NCBI RefSeq assembly: GCF_933775445.1
Contig: NC_065877.1
Coordinates: 33,108,001 to 33,172,000 of the forward strand
Direction of reading: 5' to 3'
Source: Argentina anserina
Taxonomy: Eukaryota > Streptophyta > Magnoliopsida > Rosales > Rosaceae
Length of the DNA stretch: 64,000 nucleotides
In this document: positions 47,006-60,400 of the stretch, piece by piece
How the letters are laid out: every line of letters starts with the position of its first letter
Position numbering within the stretch: the first letter of the stretch is position 1
The notes under the pieces: model-generated
Database searches by the model: none
What the model was told of the DNA's origin: nothing
Seen by the model: only the letters and a program-made list of their open reading frames with translations
Position numbers and translations under genes: made by a program

Positions 47006-47341
47006 GAGTAATTATTTTGTGTAGCCGTCATATCACGTGTCACTGTCATATGGTGTACACAACAATTATATTACATCATAGTATAATTAACAAGCACTCA
47101 GTGAAAATAAAAAAAGTTTATTTACATATAAAAAAAGTTTATTTACATATAAAAACTAATAGAAAACAATGAGTTTCTGTGACAAACAAACCTTGCATTT
47201 TGATTTATCTCTTTCAATTTCCATGCCCAAAATTTTCTTAGCTTCTCCCAAGATCATAGTAAAAATTAGATCAAAAATATTAAGAGATACGCCAAATATG
47301 ATATAAATATGATATATAGTGAGCATATATAATAATTTCTC
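47006..47341. mobile_element. MITE of the GAGTAATTA family, copy 1
   Basis: Starts GAGTAATTATTTTGTGTAGC and ends AATAATTTCTC. Both ends and interior phrases (GTATAATTAACAAGCAC, TTTACATATAA) match the copy at 59353. The short repeat TAAAAC flanks both sides. It contains an internal tandem duplication of AAAAAAGTTTATTTACATAT. Confidence 0.55.
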
Positions 47342-47349
47342 TAAAACAA

Positions 47350-47785
47350 GTTTAACTTCTAAATTTTAGTAGAGTTTGTTTTTTCTTTGTTTCGCAAAAC
47401 CGCTGAGATCGGTCTCCAATTTCTATGGGCTTTTCCTAATTAACCTATAATGGGGACTCGTAATCTAAGCACATAATAATGTTGAGCAAGAAGGAACTCC
47501 AAGAGGAATCTAAGCCGCACACAATATATACATAAACCGAACCGTTGACACCGAGTCCAGCCCTACATCAAATTGTTGATGTTTTGGGCATCTCGATCAA
47601 CCACTAGAGCTAAAGTTATTTAATTTCTTATACCAAATTGAGGTGCCAATTCAAGTTTTATAATTGGTAACGAGTTTGACCAAATTGGATACATTAGGAT
47701 AATTCAAGGTGGGAAACTTTTAATAACAGTGCTTAGGGTGACACCATGGGGGACCTAAGAGTCATTCCCACAATGCGCATGTAGC

Positions 47786-47816
<31 letters not shown>

Positions 47817-48120
47817 CTTCTTCTTCTTCCACTACACACATGAGATATTGATGCTAGTTAGTGATTAAATTCATAATTTGTCACTTTGTACAGTTAAATA
47901 ATAAACAGTTTACTATACGATTCGATGTGAATGGTTAAATTTAATGATGTTTATTTAGATGTACGACCATTAAAATATATTCCCGATTAAAATTAGATCG
48001 TGTATATGCACTTTCTCTAAAACACTTCTCACCCACAGCAAGAACGGTTTCAAAGTTTCAATGGAATAATGGGTAACGGCGTCTTATTGAGCTTATCTGA
48101 AATTGATTATGTTGGTTCCG
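47350..48120. other. Intergenic with a (CTT)n microsatellite
   Basis: The only clear feature is a CTT trinucleotide run at 47,786-47,829. No gene recognised. Confidence 0.5.
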
Positions 48121-48513
48121 GAATTGGTGTAATAACCCGATTTTTGGGGTTCAAATTATATGAATTCTTATAAATTATTAAACTTGGAAAATTTAATAAA
48201 TCGCATTTTTTCGCGTCAGAACAATGTCTAATAGAAAACGGAACCGTTTTCGGAAATTTAAATTTGGAAAAACGTTACGCATCCGCGACGCGGGAGTCGA
48301 CTTTTACTCCGTCGCTCGTTTCCAAAAACTTCATTTATGAAAGTTGTAGAACTCAACGTTACGATTTCGTAGACATGTCACGTGTTCTAATCGGACGTCG
48401 TATGTGAAGTTATTAGCAACGGAAGTTAGTTTCCGATTTTGAAAAAAGTATAAAAGAGAATTTTTGGAAACTAGGATTTCCAAAAACAGAAACCCTCTCT
48501 CACCCCGCAACCA

Positions 48514-48521
<8 letters not shown>

Positions 48522-48592
<71 letters not shown>
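48522..48592 (+). repeat. (CT)n microsatellite inside the solo LTR
   Basis: About 70 bp of nearly pure CT dinucleotide. Confidence 0.9.
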
Positions 48593-48595
<3 letters not shown>

Positions 48596-49443
48596 CGACC
48601 CTTTCTCCCTCTCAAATCGCCTCAGGCGATCTCTACGACTTCAGCCTCCGTGGCCCTCACCGCCTACCTCAAAAGCATCGCGCGGTCCTCAGCAGCATCC
48701 ATTGAGCTCGACACGCCTCCCCTCGCCACCGTGAAGCTCGCGCGACAACCCAAGGTTCATGCGATTCCACCGTCGTCCAAGCTTCGTTGCCGGCGAGACC
48801 AGAGCACGGGGACTAGCTCACCAACACCGATCTTCATTGCCGTCGGCCTCACCCCTCTCAAATTCGACCACCATCGGTATTCTAGCTTTCCCGGTGACTT
48901 TCCGCCAGTTCTAGGTCCAATCTAGGTATGAAAATGCTTTAATTTGACTGTTGTACATGTTGTGTGTGGATTTTGTGTTGATTTTGTGTTGATTTTGTGA
49001 AGTTTTGGAGGAGGAGGAGGGAGTGTTCATGCCGCCGTCTGTGGCAGTGCGTTAGGGAGTATGAGGTAGGGATGGCACTTAAGACCGAAAAACCGAAAAC
49101 TGAACTGAAAAAACCAAATCGAAATCGAAAAAAAACCGAACCAAATACAAGAAAACCGAACCGAATTAATCGGCTTGGTTTTCGGTTTGGGCACATAAAA
49201 AACCGAACCGAACCGAAAAACCGAACTATTCATAAAATAATGTCGTTTTACGTTTATCTTACCGAATATTTGATTTGATTAATGTGATTTTAGGTTTATA
49301 TTATATATAATTATATGTTTCTATTTTGTAATGTTATATATGTATATATAATCATCTATGTTTATATGTATGCCTATATATGTATGTTTCAAATAAGGTC
49401 ACTATATATATAAGCGGATGTGTAATTACTAAATCCGCCTCAA

Positions 49444-50830
49444 TATGAAGCAACTATAAGAATGAAACTTCTCGGGATCGATCGACACCAGTCGATATGA
49501 TTGATATATATATATATAGTGACCTGTGACCTTGTAAAAATTTCATCTAATTCGGACTTCGTTTAACCGTCGGAATTTCCGGTAAACCGAAAACAATAGT
49601 AATATGTCATAAGGGAAGACACATTACCAAAATACGAACACCAACAGTGGTTTGCATATCTGAAATCATCTAATTTTTGTCACCAATTGTGTGCGGTCGC
49701 ACCAAAGAAACCCATTTGGTAAAGCCCCGGTCAATGAGGATTTTAATATGTCAAAACGCCTCTTTTTTAGTTGACCGTTGGTACGAACGGTCAAATCATG
49801 TCCAAAACGGACGAAATTGTTATGGGGTCCCTAAATATATATACAAATCACATCTACTGGTGTCGATCGACCATATTTCAAACTGGAGTTGTCGATCGCC
49901 GAAGTGTCTACTAATGTATCATAACTTTTTATATTAGGGTTATAAGAAAACTATCACATTATGTAGTGACTATAGGAAGGAAACTTCTCGGAATTTATCG
50001 ACACCATCCGATGTGATCAATATATATATTTAGTGATCATTTTAAAATTTCATCCAATTCGGACCTTGTTTGACCGTCGGAATTTTCGGTAAACCAAAAA
50101 CAACACTAATATACCCTAAGAGATGACCCATTACCAAGATGCGAATGAGAAAAGTTGTTTACATATTTGAAATCACATAATTTTTTTCATTGATCGTGCG
50201 TGGTTGAAACAAGGAAACTCATTTGGCAAAGCCCCGGTCAATTGAGTTTTATTATGTGAAAACACCTGTTTTTTGGTTGACCGTTGGTACGGACGGTCAA
50301 ACCATGTTCAAAACGGACTAAATTTTTACGGGTTCCCTAAATATATATACAGATCACATCTACTGGTGTTGATCGACCATATTTCAAACTAGAGTTGTGG
50401 ATCGCCGAAGTGTCCACTAATGTATCATAACCTTTTATATTAGGGTTATAATAAAACTATCACATTATGAAGCGACTATATGAAGGAAACTTCTCAGAAT
50501 TGATCGACACCATCCGATGTGATCAGTATTTTAATTTAGTGATCATTTTAAAATTTCATCCAATTCGGACCTCGTTTAACCGTCGGAATTTCCGGTAAAC
50601 CAAAAACAACACTAATATACCCTAAGGGAGGACCCATTACCAAGATGTGTATGAGAAAAGTTGTTTACATATTTGAAATCACATAATTTTTGTCATCAAT
50701 CGTGCGTGGTCGAAACAAGAAAACTCATTTGGCAAAGCCCCGGTCAATGAGGTTTTATTATGTGAAAACGCATCTTTTTTGGTTAATCGTTGGTACGGAC
50801 GGTCAAACTATGTTCAAAATGAATGCAATT
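49444..50830 (+). repeat. Tandem repeats of about 0.5 kb, roughly 2.7 copies
   Basis: The landmark ATCGACACCA recurs at 49481, 49997 and 50503, giving periods of 516 and 506 bp. Each unit also contains GGAAACTTCTCGG-like text, CCAATTCGGACC, a GGAATTTCCGGTAAACC block, a GCCCCGGTCAAT block and GACGGTCAAACC. The first copy is the most diverged and the third is cut short near 50,830. Confidence 0.85.
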
Positions 50831-51165
50831 TTTACATGGTTGATATGAGCACTTTGTGCAACGTTCTTACCATTTTTTGACCTCAATTTGTACTTTGCTT
50901 AGCCCTTATTGTTGTACTATTGAGTCATTGAGTCGTAGTAAGAGTTTTGGGTAGTATTAGATGCATTTTTTTGCTTACATGAGTTAAAAACACATAATTG
51001 GTCTAGAGTCCTAGTTTGACTAGAAATCCTTGTTAGGTTTTGAAACTAATTATCTCTTACTTATGATTTTATTTTCTTATTTTTAGATTTAATTGAAGAG
51101 ATAATTAAAGAAAAAGAGATGAAGCCAAGTAATGCAACAATTAAATGGAAGATGATCATTAAAGG

Positions 51166-51275
51166 CATAAAACATGACATGTTTTAGGGAATAAAACATG
51201 ACATGTTTTGGAGATTAAAGTATGAGATGTTTTAGGGAACAAAACATGGCATGATTTAAGAGATTAAAGCATTGC
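51166..51275 (+). repeat. Short degenerate tandem repeats
   Basis: Variants of AAAACATGACATGTTTTAGG recur about four times with a spacing of roughly 27-30 bp. Each contains the palindrome ACATGACATGT or a variant of it. Confidence 0.6.
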
Positions 51276-54200
51276 ATTATAATATGAGGAAAGATGCAAT
51301 TACCCTCATTTTTTCCTCTATATATACATGGTTTCATCTCTCAAATAAGATCACTTCTCATTTGCATTCAAGAGCCAAAACTCTACCAAAATACTACCTC
51401 AAACATCCTTTACCAAAACAACAAGCAATTCTCCCCCATATACAAATTTCATCTCCACCGAAATCACCATTGAAGACATACCTACAAGGTTCCTACAACG
51501 TGTGATTCTCGCAACTCATCTCCACGGGTTTGTTCGTTTTTGATTTTTTTACAATACTTTGTATATAAATATTGTAGTATGATGTTTGTTTGGGATTATT
51601 GTTTTGTATTAAGAATCGAAATTTTCAGATTGTTTTATTGGATTTTTGGATCTTTACCGAATTGATGGTTTTCTATAATTAATGAGTTTGTGTTTCTATT
51701 CTTGTGTTCTAATCATCTTTCTCATACTTTTAGATAATTTTCAGATATGTGCATATGAATTTAGTGCTTGGATGCAGTCCCTAAGATTGTGTTTAAGTGC
51801 TAGATTCATCAACCATATTGACGCAAATGGAGTCATGCCCTAAGTACGTTCGGTTTGTATTGATTAAAAGTGGTAAAAATTCTGGAAATTTGAATGTGAA
51901 ACCATGGTGGGCGATGTCATACATGAAACATGTCTCCAACAAAGATTTGGTGCTTAAATGTAATCTTATTTGATTTCTACTCTAAATGTTATTAAATTCA
52001 ATTGCATGCAAATTTAGATTAGGCCCTAAGTCAATCTAAATGTTAATTGAAATCTTGCATGATTAGATGATCTCCTAAGGCTCTAATTGTATTGGTGTCT
52101 AAAAAGTATGTAATTGGTCAAATTAGAATGCATGATATGTTTAAACTTGTAATTATGTGGTGTAATGGTAAATTTAGTTTAAGTTTGTTAAATAGAAGTC
52201 GATCATGTAAATAATAATTTAGGTTTTATTTTAGTAGTTAATAATCAATCTCAAATCCCTCATTATTTGTTAACACTAAAAGTTTAGAGTTCCCTTCAAT
52301 TCTTCGGACTGAACGATCTCTACTTATTTTATACTAATAATAATGTTTTACAGGGTTTATTATAGACGTTTTAATTAACGCTCTATTAATGGTCCATAAA
52401 TATATATGTCGATCACATCTATTGGTGTCGATCGACAATATTTTAATAGTAGAATTAAAAATAATTTAAAAAAACCAAAAAAACTGAACCGAACCGTTCA
52501 GTTCGATTTTCAATTTGACCTATTGGAGAACCGTCAACCGAACCGAACAGAACCGAAGCTCAATTTCAGTTCGGTTTCCGGTTTGAGCCAAAAACCGAAT
52601 CGTTTAAACCGAATGCCACCCCTAGTATAAGGGGGGCAGGAGACGACCTTAGGCTGTGGAAGTGTGGAAGGGATGAAAATGAAGAGTTTTGGGCGGCGGT
52701 GGGAGAGCTACGCGCTGGTTTAAAAGTGGCGTGTGGGCCCCATGCGCTACCACTGTGGGCGGCGCATGAGCGCCACGGGTGGCTGCTGGAGGTGTCGCGT
52801 GAACCCATGTGGCGGCGCGTGAACAGTATTTTACGAACAATAAATTTTTGTCAAAAGTGATTTCTGTATGGTAAATGTAAAGAGTAATTTTGTACAATGA
52901 AAATGTAAAAGTAATTTACGTACAGTAATTGTATAACTAATTTACGTACAGTAATTGTAAAAGTAATTTTCTGAAAAGTAAATCGGTGATTAGTATTTAC
53001 TGGAACAATATTTACGATGGATAGTACATTGGTGTACATGAATACGTATATAGTACGTACATGTACAGTAATACATGAATAGTATTTACGTGAACATTAA
53101 TTACGTAAAAACCGTAAATTGTTGAACAGTAAAACAATAGTACTGATTCGGCATTAGAGGTTTTACGTAACGTTTCTAACCACGTTTTATACAACTAGGT
53201 GATCGACAAAACAAGTAAATGATTTGCTTTCAGTATTGTGGAAATTACGCTTAGGAAAATAAAGTGAGTAAATCTCACTATGACGAGTCTACCATTGGTG
53301 GTGATTTATAGTTATGCTTTCTTTTAAAGATCGAACTATGATATGTATATGATATAGTGGGTTGTGTATGCGTATACATGGTAAAATTCGATACATATAT
53401 ATGGGTTGGTATATTATATATTGTCATATTTCTATTTATTTTATATTGTCATATTTCAAATGAATTTATTTATAGCACTGATATTTATTTTATTTGAGCA
53501 TGAGTCGCTTGGTTTTTGTACAATAACATGTTAGGATTGTATTGTACGTGGTTTTAACTTGAGTTATGTTAAAACGTTTTTCTGTCTTCGGACATGTCTT
53601 CGAACGTGTTGGCATATCAGAACCTAGCCTTAGTCGGGTGACAGTTACGATTCAGTTAGAGCTCTAGTATGTCTGCCGGTGTACTACATGAGGGGTAACA
53701 AATGTGTTACATGCTTAGGAGAACCCATATTTTTGGATATTGGGTAACAGATAGGTTGCCCAATGTCTGACGGCGTACTGCATGAGGGGTAACAAATAAG
53801 TACCCGAGTCTCATGAGTACCCGTATTATAAATGTATTTGGGTAAATAGATGGGTTGCCCGATTTCTCATGAGCACTTATATTTTCAGATATCATTGGAC
53901 AACCAGATTGGCCGTCCTGTTACTCATGAGTACATTTATATTAGATGTTTTCAACATTTTCTCTTGTATTACTATGCGTGTTCTACTGTTGTTTTACTCA
54001 TCCGAGCTTCAAAGCTTACCGGGTTTGTGTTTACAATCCCTGTGCACCTATTCGATGGTGTATGAGATAGTTCTGCATGTGTGGATTAATAGAATTGAAG
54101 GATTACTCTGATGATTTCGAATTTTCTTTATTTTATTTTGTGGTAAGGACTGAGAGGATTTTACATTTCCATTTGATATAATACTTGAATTATAAATTGG

Positions 54201-54359
54201 TTTTGTAATAATCAATTCGACTGAGATGTACTATGAACTCAGTAACGATATGCTGTGACTATAAAATGATTTCGATTTATTGAGATTGTTTTAGAATTTT
54301 TCACGGTTTCGATTTTGAGTTTAACACTTGAAATTTCGGGGTCGTGACAATTAGTCCGT

Positions 54360-57240
54360 CTTATTTCAAGGCCCTATTCTGTTGGTCTAATTGCTAATAT
54401 TTTAGCTCGAAAGTTGGACAACTCTTGATCCCCTAGTCCATGGAAGAAGTCTATAAGTTTCCGACTTGGACCTATATCCTTCTTCCCATTTCCTTCATCA
54501 GAAAGTTTAATCTGTTTGATGGAATCCTCAACAGTTTGGAAATTTTCCCCTCTTTTTTCATTTGACCGGAGAAAATTTTCTCTTCTAATTGACATTCTTC
54601 AATTGTTGCATAATAGATCTCAGTTGGTTAATTAGTCACACTCTCAAACTAGAAGACCACTCTACTACTTTTTAAACACAAGTCATGCACTTTGCTTCAA
54701 CATGCAAAAACCCCTGGAGTTAGTCCTTTTCTTCTTGCATGCTTCCACACAAGCTTCACCTATTTTTATGTTTAGTAGAAGTCTCTAAACGATGGAGTAT
54801 GCCGATTCTACCATTTCAATCTTTTTTATAATGTTGCTTCCAATCAAAATCACGGTTAAAACATCAGAATTGGAAGGACAGATGAATAAGGAATTGTATA
54901 ATCAAACTGTAGTAACTGAACAGTAAAGAGGCTATGACAGACGAGACGCTGATCGAAGCTTTTGATATGTTAATTTGTTATGGAAAGAACCAAGAAGCTA
55001 GGACTGAGTATCGATGAAACCGTACATTGACTAACTGATTCTCATCAAAAAACAATATTGATTGATGTTAACATAATTACACTCGAAATTTGATCAAGTT
55101 CGATTAAAAGAAAACAAAAATTAAAATTCAAGCAAAAATTAAATGAAAAACCATACGTACGGGTCATCGTCACATTTGTTATCTGGAAACAATAATCATA
55201 TGTTGTTTTCATGTACCGAACTCTCCAATATAATTGTTCAAGTTGAGCAAACTGACGTCCCAATGGTCCCATTTCCATAGTCATACTTGTCGTATCAAAT
55301 GGGAGCACTGAAAAACGATAAAAATAAATAAATACTGCGCTCCTTCAAAAAGAGAAAACAAAAAAACAAATAAAGAGTGTGAGAATCTATATGGTTTGAC
55401 GTCGATCTCATACTGGATGGACACGATTCTTTACATTTAACTGCAGTCCTTTTTCTGTCTGATGTAAACATTTCCAATGGTATCCAACGTTTACAATCGA
55501 AGAGGAAAAGATGTTGAATCTTCCCTTGTTACCCCATCAACCCAAGATGTGAATACAGTGGTGAAGATCAACGAAAACATTAGCCGACAAAGTTGACTTT
55601 GTTAGAAAAGATAAATTCCAGTACATAATATTTAATAATATCAAGATTTTTCGTGATTAAACTCTAACACTTTAGAAGTGGCTAATTGTTTGAACAATAT
55701 TCATACAACGGTACATCTACAAGTTACGCTTGTTGTTAATTAAAATGCATGGTACATGAGTGGTTTCCAATGCAATTGCGCCTTCAATCTATCATAGACC
55801 GAGTTTGAGTTTCATTTATTGTCATTTGATGAAGTTTATGATTGATTTATTGCCCTCGTGGATTGTTATATCCTAGTACTAGACCTTAAAAGTTAGAATG
55901 CATGTGAGAGTGCATATTAGAGAAAATATTCGATATATATTTTATGAGTAGATAATGAACTGAGGATTTTTGTTATTAAAATTAAACACTTTGAGTGTTG
56001 TTACGTTGCGACATTATCACAACGATAAATTAATCGGCTAACTTGCCACTATTTAATAATCATAATCATCTCTAAAAATATAATTAATGATTTATTTGCA
56101 GTCCCAACTACTATGATGTTCGCATAATTATACAAAACTATCGAATCTTCTATTGGTCAAGAATTCATTCATATATTTAAATAAATAATTTCGTGTGTAG
56201 AATTGAGTAATTGGCATACAGTCCACGCGGTTACCTCTGATGTAACAACAAACAGGGCAATAGTTAATGATCACTGTGATATTGTAGCCTTAATACTTAA
56301 AGCTGACCATGACCATGAGACCATCTCTAGTACATCGATTCGTATACGGTACCATTGATCACGTACTGGGTTTTCATAAAGGGGAACGAACTCGATCTTG
56401 TTCTGAGTAAGAGGCTAGGGCAACGAACAAGATCTAGCTTCATGGTAATCTAATGGTTCACACTTTCACCCTCCCACATCACATGGATCTGTATATATTA
56501 ACATCAAATTGACATATCATTAATCTTATTGATGACTGGATCTCCAAACAATCACTTAATTTGGGGCATCTCGATCAACTTCATATGTACTTAATTATTA
56601 GGTCACTCACTTTGATACATGCTGGTAAATTGGTACAAAAATAACAGCATCAATCTTAACAAGACATTGGACAACATGTGCCAAACAGTGAAAAACGGAA
56701 TGGCAATTAAGATTTTGATCGTTATGCATGTCGCTGTTTTTTTTAGTGAGAAGACGAGCTCTGAGTTTCTTAGAGCTGTCCCAGAAGACTGTTTCGCCGT
56801 CAACCTTGAGTTTCACATTGCCCTCAGTGGTGGGGTTTTACTTCTCAGTCAAGGCATAGGTTCAGCGTCCTCTCCAGGGTTAGAATTTAGAACCATTTAT
56901 CTGACATTTCCAAATAACATGTGAAATTAGCCCATTGCGGACATCACTTTGCTCTTAAGATTAAACTAACATACTTAATTGAGACTGATGAAAACACTTG
57001 TAAAAGCTCGGCCACCCCTTTCTCTTGTTTTTCCATGCATTCACATGCATGCATCGATCAGAATTTTCTGAAAATAATTAGGAGACTCCAATAATTAGAC
57101 TCGCATCTTCTTAGTCTTTTGCCGAGTCATTGTTTAAAAACTGCTGACTTGATATTATTACGAACGAAGACGAAGACGGGAAATGACAAATAAAAATTTG
57201 AAATAAGCACGATTCTTTTATCTATAAATCAGAGGTTTAG
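54360..57240. other. Intergenic with unassigned minus-strand open stretches
   Basis: Minus-strand open stretches near 54,374-54,595 and 55,180-55,310 look codon-like, and the second is preceded by an acceptor-like TTTTTCAG. I could not assign them to a family or link them into a model, so they may be gene remnants. The last 100 bp probably hold the promoter and leader of the ankyrin gene. Confidence 0.3.
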
Positions 57241-57454
57241 GTACTGTATTTTCTGCACATAAGAACTGATAAGAAGCTAGCTACAGATTTCCGAAGATAG
57301 CCAGCCTATCATATCGGTGAGCAATACACAGTGTTTCATTTCCTTCTAATTCGCTGCCTGTTTCCACATGTTTATGCTTTTGAAAACTCGATTGACATGC
57401 AAAAATATAAATCATCTTGTATCATGATGATTGGCAGGTCGTCGTCGTTCGAGC

Positions 57455-60400
57455 ATGACCACCGCAGTTGTTCCCAGTTCAATCGTCAATGAATTTCTTA
57501 ACAAGCAAAATTACGAAGATTGGAGCCTTCGCGTCGAAACATATTTGGTAGCTAAAGGTCTTTGGAAGGTTGTAGAGGAAGCCACTGAGCCTCCGCCTAA
57601 ACCCAAGGAGAAACACGAGAATTGGGAAAAGAGCAACGCCGAGGCTCTGCATGCAATTCATCTCTGCTGCGGAAATGATGCCTTTCAAGTTATTAGAGGG
57701 ATAAAGTTAGCGCACAAAGCCTGGAATGCTTTAAGAGACGGCTATCGATCGCGATATCGAGCAGGTACGTATATGGATATATCTATTTTCATTCATGCCA
57801 TGTATATGATATCTTGGATATTTCATATCTCGTTCAAATGATAAATGATGTTAATGGACGTTTTACCAAGAGTCGGAGGATGCTGAGACAGGGGAATTTT
57901 TTTTTTTTAATTTTGACAGAGGATGCTGAGACAGATAAAAATCCGGAAAATGAAACGGTTGAAGGTATTGTATCATAGATCGATATCGATCCTTGAAGAC
58001 TTCTTTTCGATATTCTAGCTAACCTACATTTAAAGGATCATTATATTCATAATACTCATTCAACAGGATCGGAGAAAAAACAAGAATCATTGTAAAAATT
58101 ATGATATTTACCTATATATTATTTAAATATGAATGAGCCACACATAATTGTAATTCATGATCATGTACGGATTCCATTTTCAGGCGGACTTCAAAGCGAT
58201 GATGCTCAGCCAGAGGAAGACAAAGCTGAGGACGAGATAGAGGAAGAAGTGGATCAAGGTATTGATTTGTACGGGTATCCAAACATGCATGTAGTTATTT
58301 AGAAGGGCAATGATATAGGGTCTTAAAAATTTAGGCCTTAAAAGCCTTAATGTTATGTGTCAAATCTTGTCACATAAACACATTATTTATTTAATAAAAT
58401 TATGCCACGTCAACCCCAAATAAAATGACATTCATATCCATCACAATTTATTAGTCATAATTTCTTACATTTTTAATCACTAGTTAGGCTAGTTTTCATA
58501 TGGAATGATTAAAATATCAATATATTTCTTTCCTTTTTTAGATTTAATTTTAACTTTTGAATTTTCAAATTAACTTATTGCATGATCGATCTAAAGAATA
58601 TAAGGTAACTTTTTACATATAATATTAAATTCATTGATATAAATATTTTGATATTATATCAATTTACAGGATTTTTTATTCCAACCCACAAATTGCAAAA
58701 TCAATATATACATATTTTCTCCATTGAATTTTTTTGTACGATTTATATAAATTATATATATATATATGTTGTGTGTGTACACTCATAAATATGTATATAT
58801 ACAAAATTAATATAACTTTCAAACAAATTTGCATGAGAGAATATATGTAATTTCCTGTTATATTTTCTATTTAATATAGGTATGAGTGTTTAAAAAATAT
58901 ATATTGATAAAAAATAATTTAAAATAAAATATTTATCGAAAAAAGTCAAAATAATCTAAAACTGTTAGATTTATGAAGGATAAAATGGTCATTTATATTT
59001 AAGAATGATATTGCATTATTTTTTGAAAATATGAAGTGGCTATGTGACACACCATGACACCTAGAATTAAGGCTTTGAGGCCAAGAATTTTGAGGTCAAC
59101 AATCATTTTCCTATTAAAAATTGCTTCAGTTTACCATTTGATATGGTATTTCTTTCAACGCTGTATATACTTCTATAGGTACCGAGTTACTGGCCAACCT
59201 TTATTTATATACCTCATATGTCATTCTACTGATGAAACTCTTCTATATAGCTCTATGGCCATTTAAGGTTTGAATATATATATATATCGATTAATGTCTT
59301 ATTCAACAGTGTTTACTGTCAGAATGTATGCAACTAAGATGGTTAATCATATAGAGTAATTACTATGTGTACCCGTCACACCACGTGACATTGTCATGTG
59401 GTGTACCCAGCCAATCATATTAAGCCATTGTATAATTAACATGCACGCGTTGAAAATGACAAAAAAATATTTACATATAAGAACCAATCAGAAACAATCA
59501 CAGTAAAAAAATGACCAATAACATTAAGAATATCCGTCACGTGGAATATGTGACAGTTATATATAATAATTTCTCTAATCATATAATAATGGTATCACTC
59601 TTTCATTTTGATTTAATTGTTGATAAATAATGGGTACGTACGTGTGTATTTATTTGGCATGCAGGTGATGGACATGGAGATGGGAACATTTCCAACGAAG
59701 AAACCAACTATAAGCTTTTCTTTCATTTCGCGAAACGTAAAGACTGGAATAATGTAATGAGCTTTCTTAAGAAACACCCCAGGGCAATAAGGGTTCAAGC
59801 TCCATTGGACGGTAACAAGACAGTTGTCCATTATGCAGTCGAAGCACAGCAGGTGGTTGTTGTTAAGAACTTGTTGCCGTTTATCACTAGGGCTTCAGAT
59901 TTGGAGATAACAGACGATGAATGGTGTTCCCCACTTGATTATTGTTACGTATTGCCGGAAAAAGATGGAGCGGCCGCCGTCGAGATAACTAAATGCTTAC
60001 TTAAAAAGAAGGAGGAGCTGTGTGGGAAAGTTGATTATCCCTCCCTACTTGTGCGGGCATATACTCATCATAGACCCAAAGTGACTAATTATCTCTATGA
60101 GGTCATTCCACCCAAAACTGAGGATCCCCATTTCGCTCAACTGATTTCCCTCAGTTTTAGCACCAAGAGATTTGGTAACATTGAATTATAAGACAATGGT
60201 CTAATTTTGAATGTTTATTGCTACAACTTATATATATATATATATATATATATATCATAACCATGTTCTTCTGTCTTTCACTTTAGATATCGCATGCAAC
60301 CTAATCCAGCGATACCCGAGCTTGGCTATTGCTAAAGACTTATCTGACAATTCCCCTTTGAACGAACTGGCATCTACACCTTCTGCATTTTTAAGTGGAA

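Larger units (their letters stand above)
49067..52624. mobile_element. Non-autonomous hAT-like element, 3.56 kb
   Basis: Left end TAGGGATGGCACTT and right end the reverse complement of TAGGGGTGGCATTCGG are hAT-type termini. The flanks are GTATGAGG (49059-49066) and GTATAAGG (52625-52632), an 8-bp duplication with one mismatch. Both subterminal regions are packed with AACCGAAC/GTTCGGTT motifs (49,085-49,225 and 52,470-52,610). No transposase was found; the interior holds 0.5-kb tandem repeats and AT-rich DNA. It sits within the long solo LTR and so is the younger of the two. Confidence 0.75.
48128..54349 (+). mobile_element. Solo LTR, long gypsy-type, interrupted by a hAT-like element
   Basis: Starts TGTAATAACCCGATTTTTGG and ends TTTCGGGGTCGTGACA (TG...CA), a phrase pair typical of long plant gypsy LTRs. 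The flanking 5-mers are ATTGG (48123-48127) and ATTAG (54350-54354), a duplication with one mismatch. Excluding the nested element the LTR is about 2.65 kb. No pol or gag sequence and no second LTR were seen. It contains a long (CT)n run near its left end and a repeated phrase (ATGAGGGGTAACAAAT, twice) at 53,684-53,800. Confidence 0.7.

Noticed and set aside
48464..48925. A 153-residue open frame with a long Ser-Leu run
   Set aside because: The Ser-Leu run is just translation of the (CT)n microsatellite, and the frame lies inside a solo LTR.
49444..50830. A CRISPR-like array
   Set aside because: Repeats of about 0.5 kb without spacers in a plant transposon are ordinary tandem duplications.
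56603..56924. Overlapping open frames on both strands upstream of the ankyrin gene
   Set aside because: Neither strand gives a recognisable domain, and no splice signals link them to neighbours.
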